Source of the DNA: Deltaproteobacteria bacterium | GTDB lineage: Bacteria > Myxococcota > Kuafuiibacteriia > Kuafuiibacteriales > Kuafuiibacteriaceae | Reading direction: 5' to 3' | NCBI GenBank assembly: GCA_011526105.1 | Contig: WYAZ01000075.1 | Coordinates: 1 to 45,876, forward strand | DNA: 45,876 nucleotides | In this document: piece after piece, positions 6,353 through 15,413 of the stretch | Layout: every line of letters begins with the position of its first letter | How positions within the stretch are numbered: position 1 is the stretch's first letter | Made by a program: the position numbers and the translations under genes | The notes under the pieces: generated by a model | The model's input: the letters and a program-made list of their open reading frames with translations, nothing else | Databases searched by the model: none | Told to the model about the DNA's origin: nothing

Positions 6353-9118
6353 TTGGCTGCAGCAGGAGACCTTGGGAAACACGCATGCTATGGCGGGCTC
6401 GTGTCCCGGGTGCTCAACGAGCTCCCAGAACTGGTCGCTCACGCCGAGGCGGTCGATTCGGTCCTGGCCGCACTCCGGGTCGAGCCAGACATGGGCCTGG
6501 CCTCCGACGAAGCCCGGCGCCGGAAGCGACTGGGCGTCAACGCGCTCCGTTCGATCGAGCCGGTGAGTTCTTGGCGAATCCTCGTGGAGCAGTTTCGGAC
6601 GATGATCGTCTGGCTGCTCGTCTTCGCCTGCGCGCTCTCCTATGTGTTCGGCGAGCTCGTCGAGGCCGCCGCGATCCTCCTCGTGATCATCGTCAACGCA
6701 GCGATCGGCTTCGTGACCGAGCTCCGCGGTGTGCGCTCCATGGAGGTGCTGCGAAGGCTGGCATCGCGGACCACCAAAGTGCGACGAGACGGGGTGCTTC
6801 GGGAGATCCCAGCCGTCGACCTCGCGGTGGGTGACATCGTCGTTCTCGAGGGCGGGGATGTGGTGACCGCCGATCTGCGTCTCATCGAGTGTGCAGACCT
6901 GCACGCTGATGAGTCGGCGCTGACGGGAGAGTCGGTGCCGATCGCCAAGAGCACGGGAGCACTCCCCAAGAAACAACCGGTGGCCGATCGCTTCAACATG
7001 GTCTTCAAGGGAACCGCGATCACGAGCGGAAGCGGTCTCGGGGTCGTGACCGCCGTGGGCATGCGATCCGAGCTCGGACGCATATCGTCGCTCGTCGACC
7101 GCGCGAAGCCGGAGGCGACCCCGCTCGAGCGACGCCTGGAGCGCCTGTCTCGCCAGCTCGTCTGGGTGACCCTGGCCTTGATCGCGACCATCGGGACCGT
7201 TGGCGTCCTCGGCGGACGAGAGCCCTTGTTGATGGTGGAGATGGCGGTTGCCCTCGCGGTGGCTTCCTTCCCAGAGGGCTTGCCGATGGTCAGCACCGTG
7301 GCCCTGGCCCGAGGAATGTGGCGTCTCGCGAAGCAGAACGTGCTCATCGAGCGGCTCTCCGCGGTCGAGACGCTCGGCGCCACGACGTTGGTCTGCACGG
7401 ACAAGACCGGGACGCTGACCGAGAATCGCATGGCGGTGGTGGAGTTCGAGCTCGCGGACGGCAAGGTCACGGTGTGTCCGGGAGGCGAGCCGGCGTTTAT
7501 TCGCGAGGAGCATCCGATAGGTCCGCGCGAACACACGGCTCTCAGCGAGGCCCTGCGCATCGGCCTCCTGTGCGGGAACGCCGAGCTCGCCGATGATGAT
7601 GACCCCAATGCATCGGGGGTCGGTGACCCGATGGAGCTGGCCCTCGTTCGAGCGGCGGGTCGGGCGGGGCTATTTCGCGGCGCCCTGCTGGAGGACAACG
7701 AAGAACTCCGGGAGGAAGCCTTCTCAGCGGAGACGACGATGATGGCAACCTATCATCGGGGCCAAGGGATGGTGAGTGTGTACGTCAAAGGCGCGCCGGA
7801 AGCGGTCCTCGCCCACGCCCGCTTTGTGCTGACGCGAGCCGGGCCGCGACCCCTCGAAGCTCAGGAGCGCGCGGAGTGGGAGGCGAGCAATCAGGCGATG
7901 GCCGCACGCGGACTCCGGGTGCTCGGCCTGGCGAGTAAACGCGTCGGCGGCCTCGGCGATGCTCCGTACGAAGACCTCGTCTTGGTCGGGCTGGTCGGGT
8001 TGCTCGATCCGCCCCGTGCGGATGTGAAGGAGGCAATCGCCGGCTTTCATCGAGCGGGCATCCGGGTCGCGATGATCACGGGGGATCATGCTTCGACCGC
8101 CCATGCGGTCGCCCGCGCGCTGGGCCTTTTTGGGACCAAAGCCCCGGTCGTTCTAGAAGGTCGAGATCTCGCGGACCGGTCGGAGCTGCTGTCGGACGCG
8201 ACCATCTTTGCGCGGGTCTCCCCCGAGCAAAAGCTCCAGCTGGTGGAGCTCCACCAGGAGCGCGGCGAGATCGTGGCGATGACCGGCGACGGGGTCAATG
8301 ACGCGCCCGCGCTCAAGAAGTCGGACATCGGCATCGCGATGGGGCTTCGGGGTACTCAGGTCGCCAAAGAGGCGGCCGACATGGTGCTCGAGGACGATCG
8401 CTTTGTCTCCATCCTCGAGGCGGTCCGCCAGGGACGCGTGATCTTTACGAACATCCGAAGATTCGTGCTCTATCTTCTCTCCTGCAACCTGAGCGAGATC
8501 ATGGTGGTTGGCGTCGCGGCATTCGCGCAGCTGCCGCTCCCGCTTCTCCCCCTTCAGATCCTGTTTCTCAACCTCGTGACCGATGTCTTTCCGGCCCTCG
8601 CTTTGGGGGTGGGCGAGGGCGACGAGCAGGTGATGCAGCATCCTCCCCGAGATCCCAAGGAGGACCTGCTCACCCCGCGGCACTGGACGATCATCGTGGT
8701 TTACGCGCTCGTGATCGCGAGCGCTACGCTGGGGGCGATGCTCCTGGGATCGGAGGTCCTCGGGCTCGCGCCGAAAGAGGCGACGACGGTCTCCTTTCTC
8801 ACTCTCGGCTTCGCGCAGACCTGGCACGTTCTCAACCTGAGGGCGCCGCGAGCACCGCTATGGAGAAATGACGTCCTCGGGAATCGTTACGTATGGGCGG
8901 CGACCGCTGCGTGTATCGTCGTGACGCTCCTGGGGGTCTACGTTCCGATCAGCGCGCGTGTCATGCAGCTGCAGGCCCCGACGCTGGAGGCCTGGGGGCT
9001 GATCCTGGGCATGAGCCTCCTGCCCTTGTGGGTGGCTCGGCCGCTCGCGGCTGGCGTCGTGCGTCTGGCTTTTGGGCGCAAACCGCGTCCCTCCGCCCGG
9101 TTCTTCAGCGACGATTGA
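6353..9118 (+). CDS. P2A-type Ca2+-transporting P-type ATPase
   Basis: A 921-residue inner-membrane ATPase that would export Ca2+ (or a similar cation) using ATP. Domains are a cation-ATPase N-terminus, an actuator loop with TGES, M4 with PEGLP (307-311), the phosphorylated Asp at D350 in CTDKTGTLTEN, the nucleotide domain with KGAPE, the hinge TGDGVNDAP (about 645-652), and six C-terminal membrane helices. The Ca2+ site residues known from SERCA appear present: Glu in PEGLP, Asn and Glu in CNLSE (M5), Asn, Thr and Asp in LNLVTD (M6). The start is uncertain: TTG 6353, GTG 6401 and GTG 6410 are possible. It converges with the propeller gene downstream. Confidence 0.9.
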   Translation: MAAAGDLGKHACYGGLVSRVLNELPELVAHAEAVDSVLAALRVEPDMGLASDEARRRKRLGVNALRSIEPVSSWRILVEQFRTMIVWLLVFACALSYVFGELVEAAAILLVIIVNAAIGFVTELRGVRSMEVLRRLASRTTKVRRDGVLREIPAVDLAVGDIVVLEGGDVVTADLRLIECADLHADESALTGESVPIAKSTGALPKKQPVADRFNMVFKGTAITSGSGLGVVTAVGMRSELGRISSLVDRAKPEATPLERRLERLSRQLVWVTLALIATIGTVGVLGGREPLLMVEMAVALAVASFPEGLPMVSTVALARGMWRLAKQNVLIERLSAVETLGATTLVCTDKTGTLTENRMAVVEFELADGKVTVCPGGEPAFIREEHPIGPREHTALSEALRIGLLCGNAELADDDDPNASGVGDPMELALVRAAGRAGLFRGALLEDNEELREEAFSAETTMMATYHRGQGMVSVYVKGAPEAVLAHARFVLTRAGPRPLEAQERAEWEASNQAMAARGLRVLGLASKRVGGLGDAPYEDLVLVGLVGLLDPPRADVKEAIAGFHRAGIRVAMITGDHASTAHAVARALGLFGTKAPVVLEGRDLADRSELLSDATIFARVSPEQKLQLVELHQERGEIVAMTGDGVNDAPALKKSDIGIAMGLRGTQVAKEAADMVLEDDRFVSILEAVRQGRVIFTNIRRFVLYLLSCNLSEIMVVGVAAFAQLPLPLLPLQILFLNLVTDVFPALALGVGEGDEQVMQHPPRDPKEDLLTPRHWTIIVVYALVIASATLGAMLLGSEVLGLAPKEATTVSFLTLGFAQTWHVLNLRAPRAPLWRNDVLGNRYVWAATAACIVVTLLGVYVPISARVMQLQAPTLEAWGLILGMSLLPLWVARPLAAGVVRLAFGRKPRPSARFFSDD

Positions 9119-9149
9119 TCGCGAATGGAGCGGGCAGGGACTTCGAGCT

Positions 9150-10145
9150 CTAGAGATCGGGAGTGAAGCTCAGGGTCACGAAGTAGATCTGAGTGCCGCG
9201 GCTGCTGCCTTGGCCCTCCGACCAACTAATGTCGGGCCGGTCCAGCGGCGAGGTGTAGTTCGCAACCAAGAAGGTATGAGCGCCGGTTCGATGGACTGAG
9301 GCGAAGGCGGTGTCACCTGCGCTCGGTAGGTCGAGCAGGTGCACGATCTTCCGGGCCTGCTTGTCGACTCGGTAGATGGCGGTGCGCTTGGGGCGAGTCC
9401 AGTAGTCGAGGGCGTACTGCAACCGAGCTTGCGAGAGCGGGATGTCCCGCCCCTGATCGAAGGGACCGCCGATGTCTCGTCGCGCCACGAGATACAGCTT
9501 GTTGCCGTGCCGGAACAGTTCGGGCGAGTCGTACCGCTCGGGGTCCGAGCGGTCGGGACAGTCCCAGTCCGCGAGTTTCGGCGCTTCTGCGCGACAGACG
9601 TGTGAACCGAAGCCGGTCGCATCGCCGTCCTCGTTGCGTGTGACGAACCACGCCGAGCCATCCTCATCGAACTCGAAGGCGACCTCGGAAACGCCGCCTC
9701 GGTAGGAGACCACCTGCTGCGGGTCGACGGGCGACCAGTCGATCCCGTTGAGGGTCTTCTCGAAGTACACCTCGATCGTGCTTTCGGGAGATGCGGTGTA
9801 GTGGTTGCCTGCGTCCGAAGTCATGTATCCGACGCCACCGCGGAGTTTGATGTCCCATGGCACCGCCTCCGGGCGCCCGAAGGTCACCGGCTCCGTCCAG
9901 GTTCCATCGGGCCGGCGTTGTGTGCGCCACATGTTCTTGGGCGTGAAGCTAACCATGCTCGTGCCCGCTTCGAAGTAGTAGAGAAAGAGCTCGCCACCGA
10001 TCACGAGGAAGCGGGGCTCGCGGAGGTCGGCGCCGATGGAGATCTTGGTCTCGAAGCTCCAGCCCTGCATCTCATCGACCGAGGACACCACGTACATCTC
10101 GGTCGACTCCGAGGCCCAGTGTGTCTCGGAGGTTCGCCACGCCAT
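9150..10145 (-). CDS. Sialidase-like beta-propeller protein, probably main part of a frameshifted gene
   Basis: 331 residues of repeated beta-strand blocks with Trp/Tyr-rich repeats (LREPRFLVIGGELFLYY, DSPELFRHGNKLYLVARR) typical of five- or six-bladed BNR/glycoside-hydrolase-like propellers. The exact enzyme class is not recognised and catalytic residues cannot be assigned. The ATG at 10145 falls in the middle of a natural-looking strand (GDRLFMAWRTSE). Upstream in the same frame the sequence still reads like protein (HEEGSPERQHGDRLF), but no start codon is available there. The real N-terminus is probably the overlapping reading frame that starts at 10393. Confidence 0.65.
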   Translation of the reverse strand: MAWRTSETHWASESTEMYVVSSVDEMQGWSFETKISIGADLREPRFLVIGGELFLYYFEAGTSMVSFTPKNMWRTQRRPDGTWTEPVTFGRPEAVPWDIKLRGGVGYMTSDAGNHYTASPESTIEVYFEKTLNGIDWSPVDPQQVVSYRGGVSEVAFEFDEDGSAWFVTRNEDGDATGFGSHVCRAEAPKLADWDCPDRSDPERYDSPELFRHGNKLYLVARRDIGGPFDQGRDIPLSQARLQYALDYWTRPKRTAIYRVDKQARKIVHLLDLPSAGDTAFASVHRTGAHTFLVANYTSPLDRPDISWSEGQGSSRGTQIYFVTLSFTPDL

Positions 10146-10393
10146 GAAGAGCCGGTCACCGTGCTGGCGTTCGGGCGAGCCTTCTTCGTGAGGTTGTGGG
10201 CCTTGCCCACCGTCTCGAGGTAGAGCGCCCCTTCCTCCTGCGTGAGGACGCCTCTCTTCACGCTGGCCTGGACCTCCGTGGACGTCATGCGTTCGTCCCC
10301 GCCCGCGATTCGGTCGACGATCGGCGAGACCAGCTCCCTGACGTACCGCTCGAAGTTCTGCGGGGTGGGCGAACTCGGGAGTACTGGAGCCAT
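10001..10393 (-). CDS. N-terminal reading frame linked to the propeller gene (possible frameshift)
   Basis: 130 codons starting at an ATG preceded by TGAGGA. The first ~75 residues look like a real helical protein (NFERYVRELVSPIVDRI, TSTEVQASVKRGVLTQEEG). The remainder is Arg/Pro/Ser-rich and is simply the propeller gene read in the wrong frame. The likeliest explanation is one gene of about 414 codons from 10393 to 9150, broken by a one-base shift (or sequencing error) near 10150-10200. A separate short gene overlapping the propeller gene is the alternative. Confidence 0.45.
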   Translation of the reverse strand: MAPVLPSSPTPQNFERYVRELVSPIVDRIAGGDERMTSTEVQASVKRGVLTQEEGALYLETVGKAHNLTKKARPNASTVTGSSWRGEPPRHTGPRSRPRCTWCPRSMRCRAGASRPRSPSAPTSASPASS

Positions 10394-10485
10394 CCGTCCT
10401 CAGTATCGCAACGCCCGGTCCGAAGTTGCCGGAACTCCGTCAACCGACCGAGGGGCCGCGGCGGGTCTTTGGTGCCGGCGGCGGT

Positions 10486-10914
10486 CTAGCTCTCGGGCCA
10501 CGCATCGTGTGCAAAGAACCCCTGCTCGCCCTCTGCCATCGCGCGCGCGATTCGTCGCAGGCGACTCTCCACCTTCTTGCGGAGCTTTGCGAGGTCGCGG
10601 CGGTAACCTGCCATCCCCGGCTCGAGGTCCTGGGTCGTGGGAAAGAAGACCTGGGTTGGTGAGGAACGCAGTGCCGCGTGGACGAGGGTGGCTTCGACCG
10701 AGATGAGCCACGCTCGGTCTGGACGTTCATCGAGGTGTACGAGGACATCGGGACTCACGAGCTCGATCCGGGTGTCGTTTGGGCCCTCGACGGGGAAGAA
10801 GCCCGTCACGACCTGCGTCAGCTGGCCGCCTCGACGTCGCTCGATGACGCCGAGCGCAGTCCGCTGGGCGTCCAGCTTCTCTCCGAAGAGCACGAGCCGC
10901 CGTCCCTCGTCCAC
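10486..10914 (-). CDS. Conserved-looking hypothetical protein
   Basis: A 142-residue soluble protein not recognised by family. It starts with a short strand-rich half (RRLVLFGEKLDAQRTALGVIE, GGQLTQVVTGFFPVEG) and ends in a Lys/Arg-rich helix (YRRDLAKLRKKVESRLRRIARAM). No signal peptide or membrane helix. Start is GTG at 10914, with only a weak purine stretch before it. It follows the CorC-type gene on the same strand after a 155-base gap and may be independent of it. Confidence 0.6.
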   Translation of the reverse strand: MDEGRRLVLFGEKLDAQRTALGVIERRRGGQLTQVVTGFFPVEGPNDTRIELVSPDVLVHLDERPDRAWLISVEATLVHAALRSSPTQVFFPTTQDLEPGMAGYRRDLAKLRKKVESRLRRIARAMAEGEQGFFAHDAWPES

Positions 10915-11069
10915 GTTTCCAGGGGACTAGCATGGGGGGCGACGTTGGGGCCAGAACGGGCAGTGCTCGAGGAGGCCAAGGGCGCAGGTCGTCCCGGCGC
11001 CAACCGCACCGGCCGTCGTTGTCCCGGCGGAGCCCTACGCCAATGGCCTAGCTCTAGACGCGCGAACGC

Positions 11070-12383
11070 TCACTCTTCGGGTAACCGCCTGGCTCGGACC
11101 CGGTCTATCCGCCTTCGACGGAGCGCTAAGACCGAGAACTCGACTCCACTGAGAACGATCTTGTCGTCCTTCTTGGGGAGTCGTTCGAGTCCGGTCGTGA
11201 TTGCGCCTCCGATCGTGTCCGCTGAACCCAGATTCGAGACGTTCAGCAGGTTCTCGGCCTCCGGCAAGGGAAGTTCACCCACCATCTCGAAGACGCCGTC
11301 CTCGATCTCCACGAAGTCCGGACGAGGTTGATCGAACTCGTCATAGATCGGCCCGACGATTTCTTCGAGCGCGTCCTCGAGGAAGGCCATGCCCACCGCC
11401 GTCCCGTGTTCATCGAGCACGATGGCCGACTGGACCCGCTGCTTCTGCAGTTCTCGGATGAAGGCCGATAAAGGCTGGGTCTCGGAGACGAACGGGATGT
11501 TCCGGACGATCGTCGTGAAGTCGACGGAGTCGCTCGTGTGCTCGACCAAGTCCTTGGTGTGCACCAGCCCCACGACCGAGTCGAAGTCGGGAGCACCAAG
11601 AGGGAGGCGGGAGTGCCCGCTCTCTAGGATACGCTTCCAGTTCTCCGCGCTGGATACCGTGGTGGAGAGCTTCACGACATCCACGCGCGGCACGAGGATG
11701 TGCCTGACCTCGAGCGCCATGAGATCGAGAACGTTTCGCGCGAGCTCGAGCTGCCGAGGACTGATGTGCCCCGCCTTGGAGGACGCGAGGAGAAAGCCGC
11801 CGAGTTCTTGAACGCCCGGGGCCTCGCCGTGTTCGCCCGCGGGGTCGAGGCCGACCAATCGGAGGAGCAGGTTGGAGATCGCATTCACCACCCAGATGAA
11901 CGGCTGAAAGGTCTTGACGAAGATCTGCAGGGGCCAGGCCGAGACCAATGCGACGGGTTCGGGGCGATGAATGGCGAAGATCTTGGGAGCTTGCTCGCCC
12001 ACGGTCATGTGCAGGAGGGTGATGATGGCAAATGCGACGAGCACCGCGCCGATGCTCACCCAGCTCCCATCGACGACCTCGATGCCCGCGGCGGTGAGCC
12101 CGCTGCGGAGGACGCTCGCCACCGCTGGCTCCGCGATCCAGCCCAAGACGAGGCTTGCGAGTGTGATGCCGAGCTGACATCCGGACAGATACAGGTCCAT
12201 GTGCTCGACGATGTGCAGAGTGAGCTTCGCGCTGCTGCTGCCTTTGCGGGCCTTCGGCTCGAGTCGGCCCGGGCGCAGCTTGACGAGAGCGAACTCGGCT
12301 GCGACGAAGAACCCGTTCAGTGCGATGAACAGCGCGGCGAGCAGGAGTCGAGTGGTGACCGCGGTACTGGAATCGTCGTGCAA
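11070..12383 (-). CDS. CorC/HlyC (CNNM-like) membrane protein with DUF21 and CBS domains
   Basis: A 437-residue inner-membrane protein of the hemolysin-C/CorC family, associated in other bacteria with Mg2+/Co2+ transport. The DUF21 membrane domain (about 10-200) has helices LLLAALFIALNGFFVAAEFAL, LGITLASLVLGWIAEPAVAS and a third one starting at VSIGAVLVAFAIITLLHMTVGEQAPK. It contains the conserved FFVAAEFALV and GEQAPKIFA segments. Two CBS repeats (about 225-345, with ILVPRVDVV and IVLDEHGTAVGMAFLEDALEEIVG) and a CorC_HlyC C-terminal domain follow. TTG at 12383 has CGGAG six bases upstream. It is divergent from the membrane protein starting at 12492. Confidence 0.88.
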   Translation of the reverse strand: MHDDSSTAVTTRLLLAALFIALNGFFVAAEFALVKLRPGRLEPKARKGSSSAKLTLHIVEHMDLYLSGCQLGITLASLVLGWIAEPAVASVLRSGLTAAGIEVVDGSWVSIGAVLVAFAIITLLHMTVGEQAPKIFAIHRPEPVALVSAWPLQIFVKTFQPFIWVVNAISNLLLRLVGLDPAGEHGEAPGVQELGGFLLASSKAGHISPRQLELARNVLDLMALEVRHILVPRVDVVKLSTTVSSAENWKRILESGHSRLPLGAPDFDSVVGLVHTKDLVEHTSDSVDFTTIVRNIPFVSETQPLSAFIRELQKQRVQSAIVLDEHGTAVGMAFLEDALEEIVGPIYDEFDQPRPDFVEIEDGVFEMVGELPLPEAENLLNVSNLGSADTIGGAITTGLERLPKKDDKIVLSGVEFSVLALRRRRIDRVRARRLPEE

Positions 12384-12491
12384 GCGGGCTCCGGCGGAGG
12401 GAGCCTACTCGGGCCCGCGGTTGACGTCACCCCTGCTCGCCCACGCGAACAACCCACCGGCTGCGACCCGGCATTTCCGGGAGGAGTTGCG

Positions 12492-13490
12492 TTGACCTGG
12501 GCCCGTGGCTGGCGTCTTCTCCTGGGCATGAAGCCCCCTGGGCGGCTTGTAAGACGCTCGAGAGCCGGCTACGCCGCCGTCTGGATCTTGGTCACCATGG
12601 CGATGTTCATGCTGGGAATCAGCAGCATCGAGTTCACCGTCGACCGGCCCGCAGATGCCACCATGCTCGGGATCTTCTGGGTCAGCCTTGGGCTCGCGGC
12701 CTTCGGCCTCCTTGTGGAGGCGAGGCGTGACCTCTACACCTTCTGCATCTTCGCGACGGTCTTCGGCGTCATCGCCGCCATCATCACGGGCAGCGTGGTG
12801 GTGTACGGAGTGGACCCGCATCCGGTGGCGGGTGTGGTTGCCGTGTTGACGGGCGCCGGTAGCCTGGCCTGCGTCATCTACTTGGTCCGCACGCAGTATG
12901 GCTCCGAGATTCTCCCCAACGTGCTCAGGACCGAGTTCGCCGATCTGCCCGTCCACGAAGTCGACGGCGTTCAGTTCGTGGCCTCGCAATCCGCCGCGGA
13001 GTTACCGGTGGGTGGAGTCCTCGAGATCAGGGTCGTCGTGCAGAACTGCTGGGACCGGGAGCGGACCCTCGTTTTCCGACTGAAGCCGGAGCGCCGCATC
13101 ACCCTCAACAGCGCCGGTCTGCTGTTCGACCGATCGGCCTGCATCACGCTCGGGCCGGCCGAGGTGGGCGTGCTCTCGATACCGATTGTCGCGGAGGCGA
13201 ACGCCAACGGTCGCTATTCTTTGATGGCCCAACCCCGCGTTCAGGGGGACGGGGGAGCGCGCGTTCGCCGACGCAGGGCGCCAGAGCTGAGCTCGCAGAT
13301 CCCCGCTTGGATGACCGCCCTCGGGGCCCTCGGCGGGATCCTCGTCTGGGGCGGCGGAATGCCGTTCAAGGTGGTGGTCCGACAGAGCGCCCATTCGGAG
13401 CCGGGTCCTGTATCGGCTCTGCCCGTCCAAACCGAGATCCTCTGGCAGCCCGACCCGCAGGTCCTCAACCCGGCTTCCCGCGCGGTCTGA
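12492..13490 (+). CDS. Integral membrane protein of unknown function
   Basis: A 332-residue protein not recognised by family. Four membrane helices are visible in the N-terminal half (starting near YAAVWILVTMAMFMLGIS, MLGIFWVSLGLAAFGLLV, FCIFATVFGVIAAIITG, GVVAVLTGAGSLACVIYLV). A beta-rich soluble domain of about 110 residues with an Ig/CARDB-like look (GGVLEIRVVVQNCWDRERTLVFRL) follows, and then one more helix near the C-terminus (TALGALGGILVWGGG). TTG at 12492 is preferred because GGGAGGAG lies 5 bases before it; ATG at 12528 is the alternative. It diverges from the CorC-type gene across a 108-base shared control region. Confidence 0.65.
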   Translation: MTWARGWRLLLGMKPPGRLVRRSRAGYAAVWILVTMAMFMLGISSIEFTVDRPADATMLGIFWVSLGLAAFGLLVEARRDLYTFCIFATVFGVIAAIITGSVVVYGVDPHPVAGVVAVLTGAGSLACVIYLVRTQYGSEILPNVLRTEFADLPVHEVDGVQFVASQSAAELPVGGVLEIRVVVQNCWDRERTLVFRLKPERRITLNSAGLLFDRSACITLGPAEVGVLSIPIVAEANANGRYSLMAQPRVQGDGGARVRRRRAPELSSQIPAWMTALGALGGILVWGGGMPFKVVVRQSAHSEPGPVSALPVQTEILWQPDPQVLNPASRAV

Positions 13491-13734
13491 TCTGGGCCTT
13501 CGGATGGGTGAGCCCGGGGAGGCCGTTGCTCGTGTTCGGGCTCGAGCCGCCCGCGACGGTGACCTCGATCGGATTCGAGGTCTCGAAGGTCACGCGGTCT
13601 CCTGCGACCGGCTTCGACGGCGTCGTGAGCGGGGTGAGGTGTATCGCCACTGGCTTGGGGGGCGGACGCCTCAGCTCGAGCGCGAGAGAGGAGCCCTGAC
13701 GACGAATGCGCGTGCGTCGTTCTTTCCTGCGCAC
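13465..13734 (-). CDS. Possible small protein gene downstream of rho
   Basis: An 89-residue reading frame on the same strand as rho and 61 bases after its stop. Its last 25 bases overlap the end of the convergent membrane protein gene. The N-terminus is Arg-rich. Residues 25-89 look like a short beta-rich segment (PVAIHLTPL, GDRVTFETSNPIEVTV) and use G or C at almost every third codon position, as real genes here do. GTG start with AGGCGG before it. It could be a genuine small protein or the relic of a longer one. Otherwise nothing is seen in the 305 bases between the neighbouring genes. Confidence 0.4.
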   Translation of the reverse strand: MRRKERRTRIRRQGSSLALELRRPPPKPVAIHLTPLTTPSKPVAGDRVTFETSNPIEVTVAGGSSPNTSNGLPGLTHPKAQIRPRGKPG

Positions 13735-13795
13735 GCCGCCTGCGGCGAGCCATTGCGGAGGGACGTGAACTCCGGCGAGGGGCGCCGAGGTCGCG

Positions 13796-15247
13796 CTAGC
13801 TGTTCATCGAATCCAAGAACTCGCCGTTGGTCTTCATCGGGCGGAGCTTCTGGAGCATGAACTCCATCGAGTCGATGGTGTTCAAGGGATGCAGAAGCTG
13901 CCGCAAGATCCACATGCGGTTCAGCACGTTCGGCGGGAGCAGGAGCTCTTCCTTGCGCGTGGCGGACTTGTTGATGTCCAGGCACGGGAAGATGCGCTTC
14001 TCCATGAGCTTGCGGTCCAGGTGGATCTCGCAGTTACCGGTGCCCTTGAACTCCTCGAAGATGACCTCGTCCATTCGGCTTCCGGTGTCGACCAGCGCGG
14101 AGGCGATGATGGTGAGCGAGCCACCCTCTTCGACGTTTCGCGCGGCGCCGAAGAAGCGCTTGGGCTTGTGGAGCGCGTTGGCGTCGACACCACCGGAGAG
14201 GATCTTGCCCGAGGGCGGGATGACCGTGTTGTAGGCGCGTGCCAGACGGGTGATGGAGTCGAGCAGGATGACGACGTCGCGGCCGTGTTCGACCAGGCGC
14301 TTGGCCTTCTCGATGACCATCTCCGCCACCTGAACGTGCCGAGACGCGGGCTCATCGAAGGTGGAGGAGACGACCTCACCCTTCACCGTGCGCTGCATCT
14401 CCGTGACTTCTTCGGGGCGCTCGTCGATGAGCAGCACCATCAGCCAAACCTCGGGGTGATTGGCTTCGATCGCGTGCGCGATGTCTTGCAGGAAGACCGT
14501 CTTGCCTGCGCGGGGCGGGGAGACGATGAGGGCGCGCTGACCTTTGCCGATGGGGACGAGGAGGTCGACGATGCGGGTGGAGAGGTTGTCGGTGCGGTAC
14601 TCGAGGTTCAGCTTCTCCTGCGGGTACAAAGGGGTCAGGTTGTCGAAGAGGATCTTGTCTCGGGCCACCTCGGGCGCTTCGAAGTTGACCTCCTCGACCT
14701 TGAGCATCGCGAAGTAGCGCTCGCTCTCCTTGGGGGGGCGAATCTGCCCGCTGATGGTGTCGCCGGTGCGCAGGTTGAAGCGCCGAAGCTGCGAGGGGGA
14801 GACGTAGATGTCGTCCGGGCCGGGCAGGTAGTTGTAGTCGGGGGCACGGAGGAATCCGAAGCCGTCGGGCAAGCACTCGAGCACGCCCTCGGAGTAGATG
14901 ACGCCCTGGCGAGCGACGTGGGCCTGGAGCAGCGCGAAGATGAGCTCCTGCTTCCGCATGCCGGCGGCGTTCTCGACGCCGAGGTCTTTGGCCATGCGGG
15001 TGAGCTCGGAGATCTTCTTCTGCTTGAGCTCCTTGAGGTTCATCTTCTCGCCGCGGCGCTCGTCTCCGGAGTAGGTCTGGGGGCGCTGACCGCTGTGGCT
15101 GTCGCCGCCTTCGCTCACATTACCGCGGGTATCCATCGCCTCCGAGGTCTCACGGCCGTTGTCCGAAACCGCTTCGTCGTTGCGGTCTTTCGGGGGGTTC
15201 TTCTTGCGCCTGGGGGACTTGGTGCCGGCCGTGCCTTCTGCGGTCAT
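13796..15247 (-). CDS. rho: Transcription termination factor Rho
   Basis: A 483-residue hexameric RNA helicase that ends transcription at unstructured transcripts. About 70 charged, low-complexity residues precede the canonical [14 protein letters not shown] Rho N-terminal helix. The RNA-binding cold-shock-like domain ([28 protein letters not shown]), Walker A PPRAGKT, Walker B region [16 protein letters not shown], the Q-loop (PSGKILSGG) and the R-loop ([30 protein letters not shown] region) follow. ATG at 15247 is chosen for GAAGAGA 7 bases upstream; ATG 15268 is possible but lacks a ribosome site. The N-terminal insert is common in high-GC bacteria. Confidence 0.96.
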   Translation of the reverse strand: MTAEGTAGTKSPRRKKNPPKDRNDEAVSDNGRETSEAMDTRGNVSEGGDSHSGQRPQTYSGDERRGEKMNLKELKQKKISELTRMAKDLGVENAAGMRKQELIFALLQAHVARQGVIYSEGVLECLPDGFGFLRAPDYNYLPGPDDIYVSPSQLRRFNLRTGDTISGQIRPPKESERYFAMLKVEEVNFEAPEVARDKILFDNLTPLYPQEKLNLEYRTDNLSTRIVDLLVPIGKGQRALIVSPPRAGKTVFLQDIAHAIEANHPEVWLMVLLIDERPEEVTEMQRTVKGEVVSSTFDEPASRHVQVAEMVIEKAKRLVEHGRDVVILLDSITRLARAYNTVIPPSGKILSGGVDANALHKPKRFFGAARNVEEGGSLTIIASALVDTGSRMDEVIFEEFKGTGNCEIHLDRKLMEKRIFPCLDINKSATRKEELLLPPNVLNRMWILRQLLHPLNTIDSMEFMLQKLRPMKTNGEFLDSMNS

Positions 15248-15272
15248 GTCGATGTCTCTTCGTTTCATTTGG

Positions 15273-15286
15273 GGCGCTGTAGCGCC
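15273..15286 (-). promoter_or_regulatory. Perfect inverted repeat in the rho leader
   Basis: GGCGC and GCGCC arms around a TGTA loop, extendable to six pairs, lie 26 bases before the rho ATG at 15247. The rho gene is known to regulate itself through its leader in enterobacteria. A comparable role here is inference only. Confidence 0.3.
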
Positions 15287-15413
15287 GCTTGGGTGGGGTG
15301 GTCGGGGAGGACTCCGAGGCGGGTCTTCCGCCGAAGCTCGTTCGGTTATAAGTGAGGAATCAGGGGGGTCTGGGACGGGCCCAGCTCTTCTCCTGACCGC
15401 CTGGAAGCTATTG

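Noticed and set aside
11700-12491. Long 5' extension of the membrane protein gene
   Set aside because: These codons are antisense to the CorC-type gene; a strong ribosome site at 12480-12486 supports the start at TTG 12492.
13889-15355. 488-codon plus-strand frame
   Set aside because: It is the exact antisense of rho, which is unmistakable.
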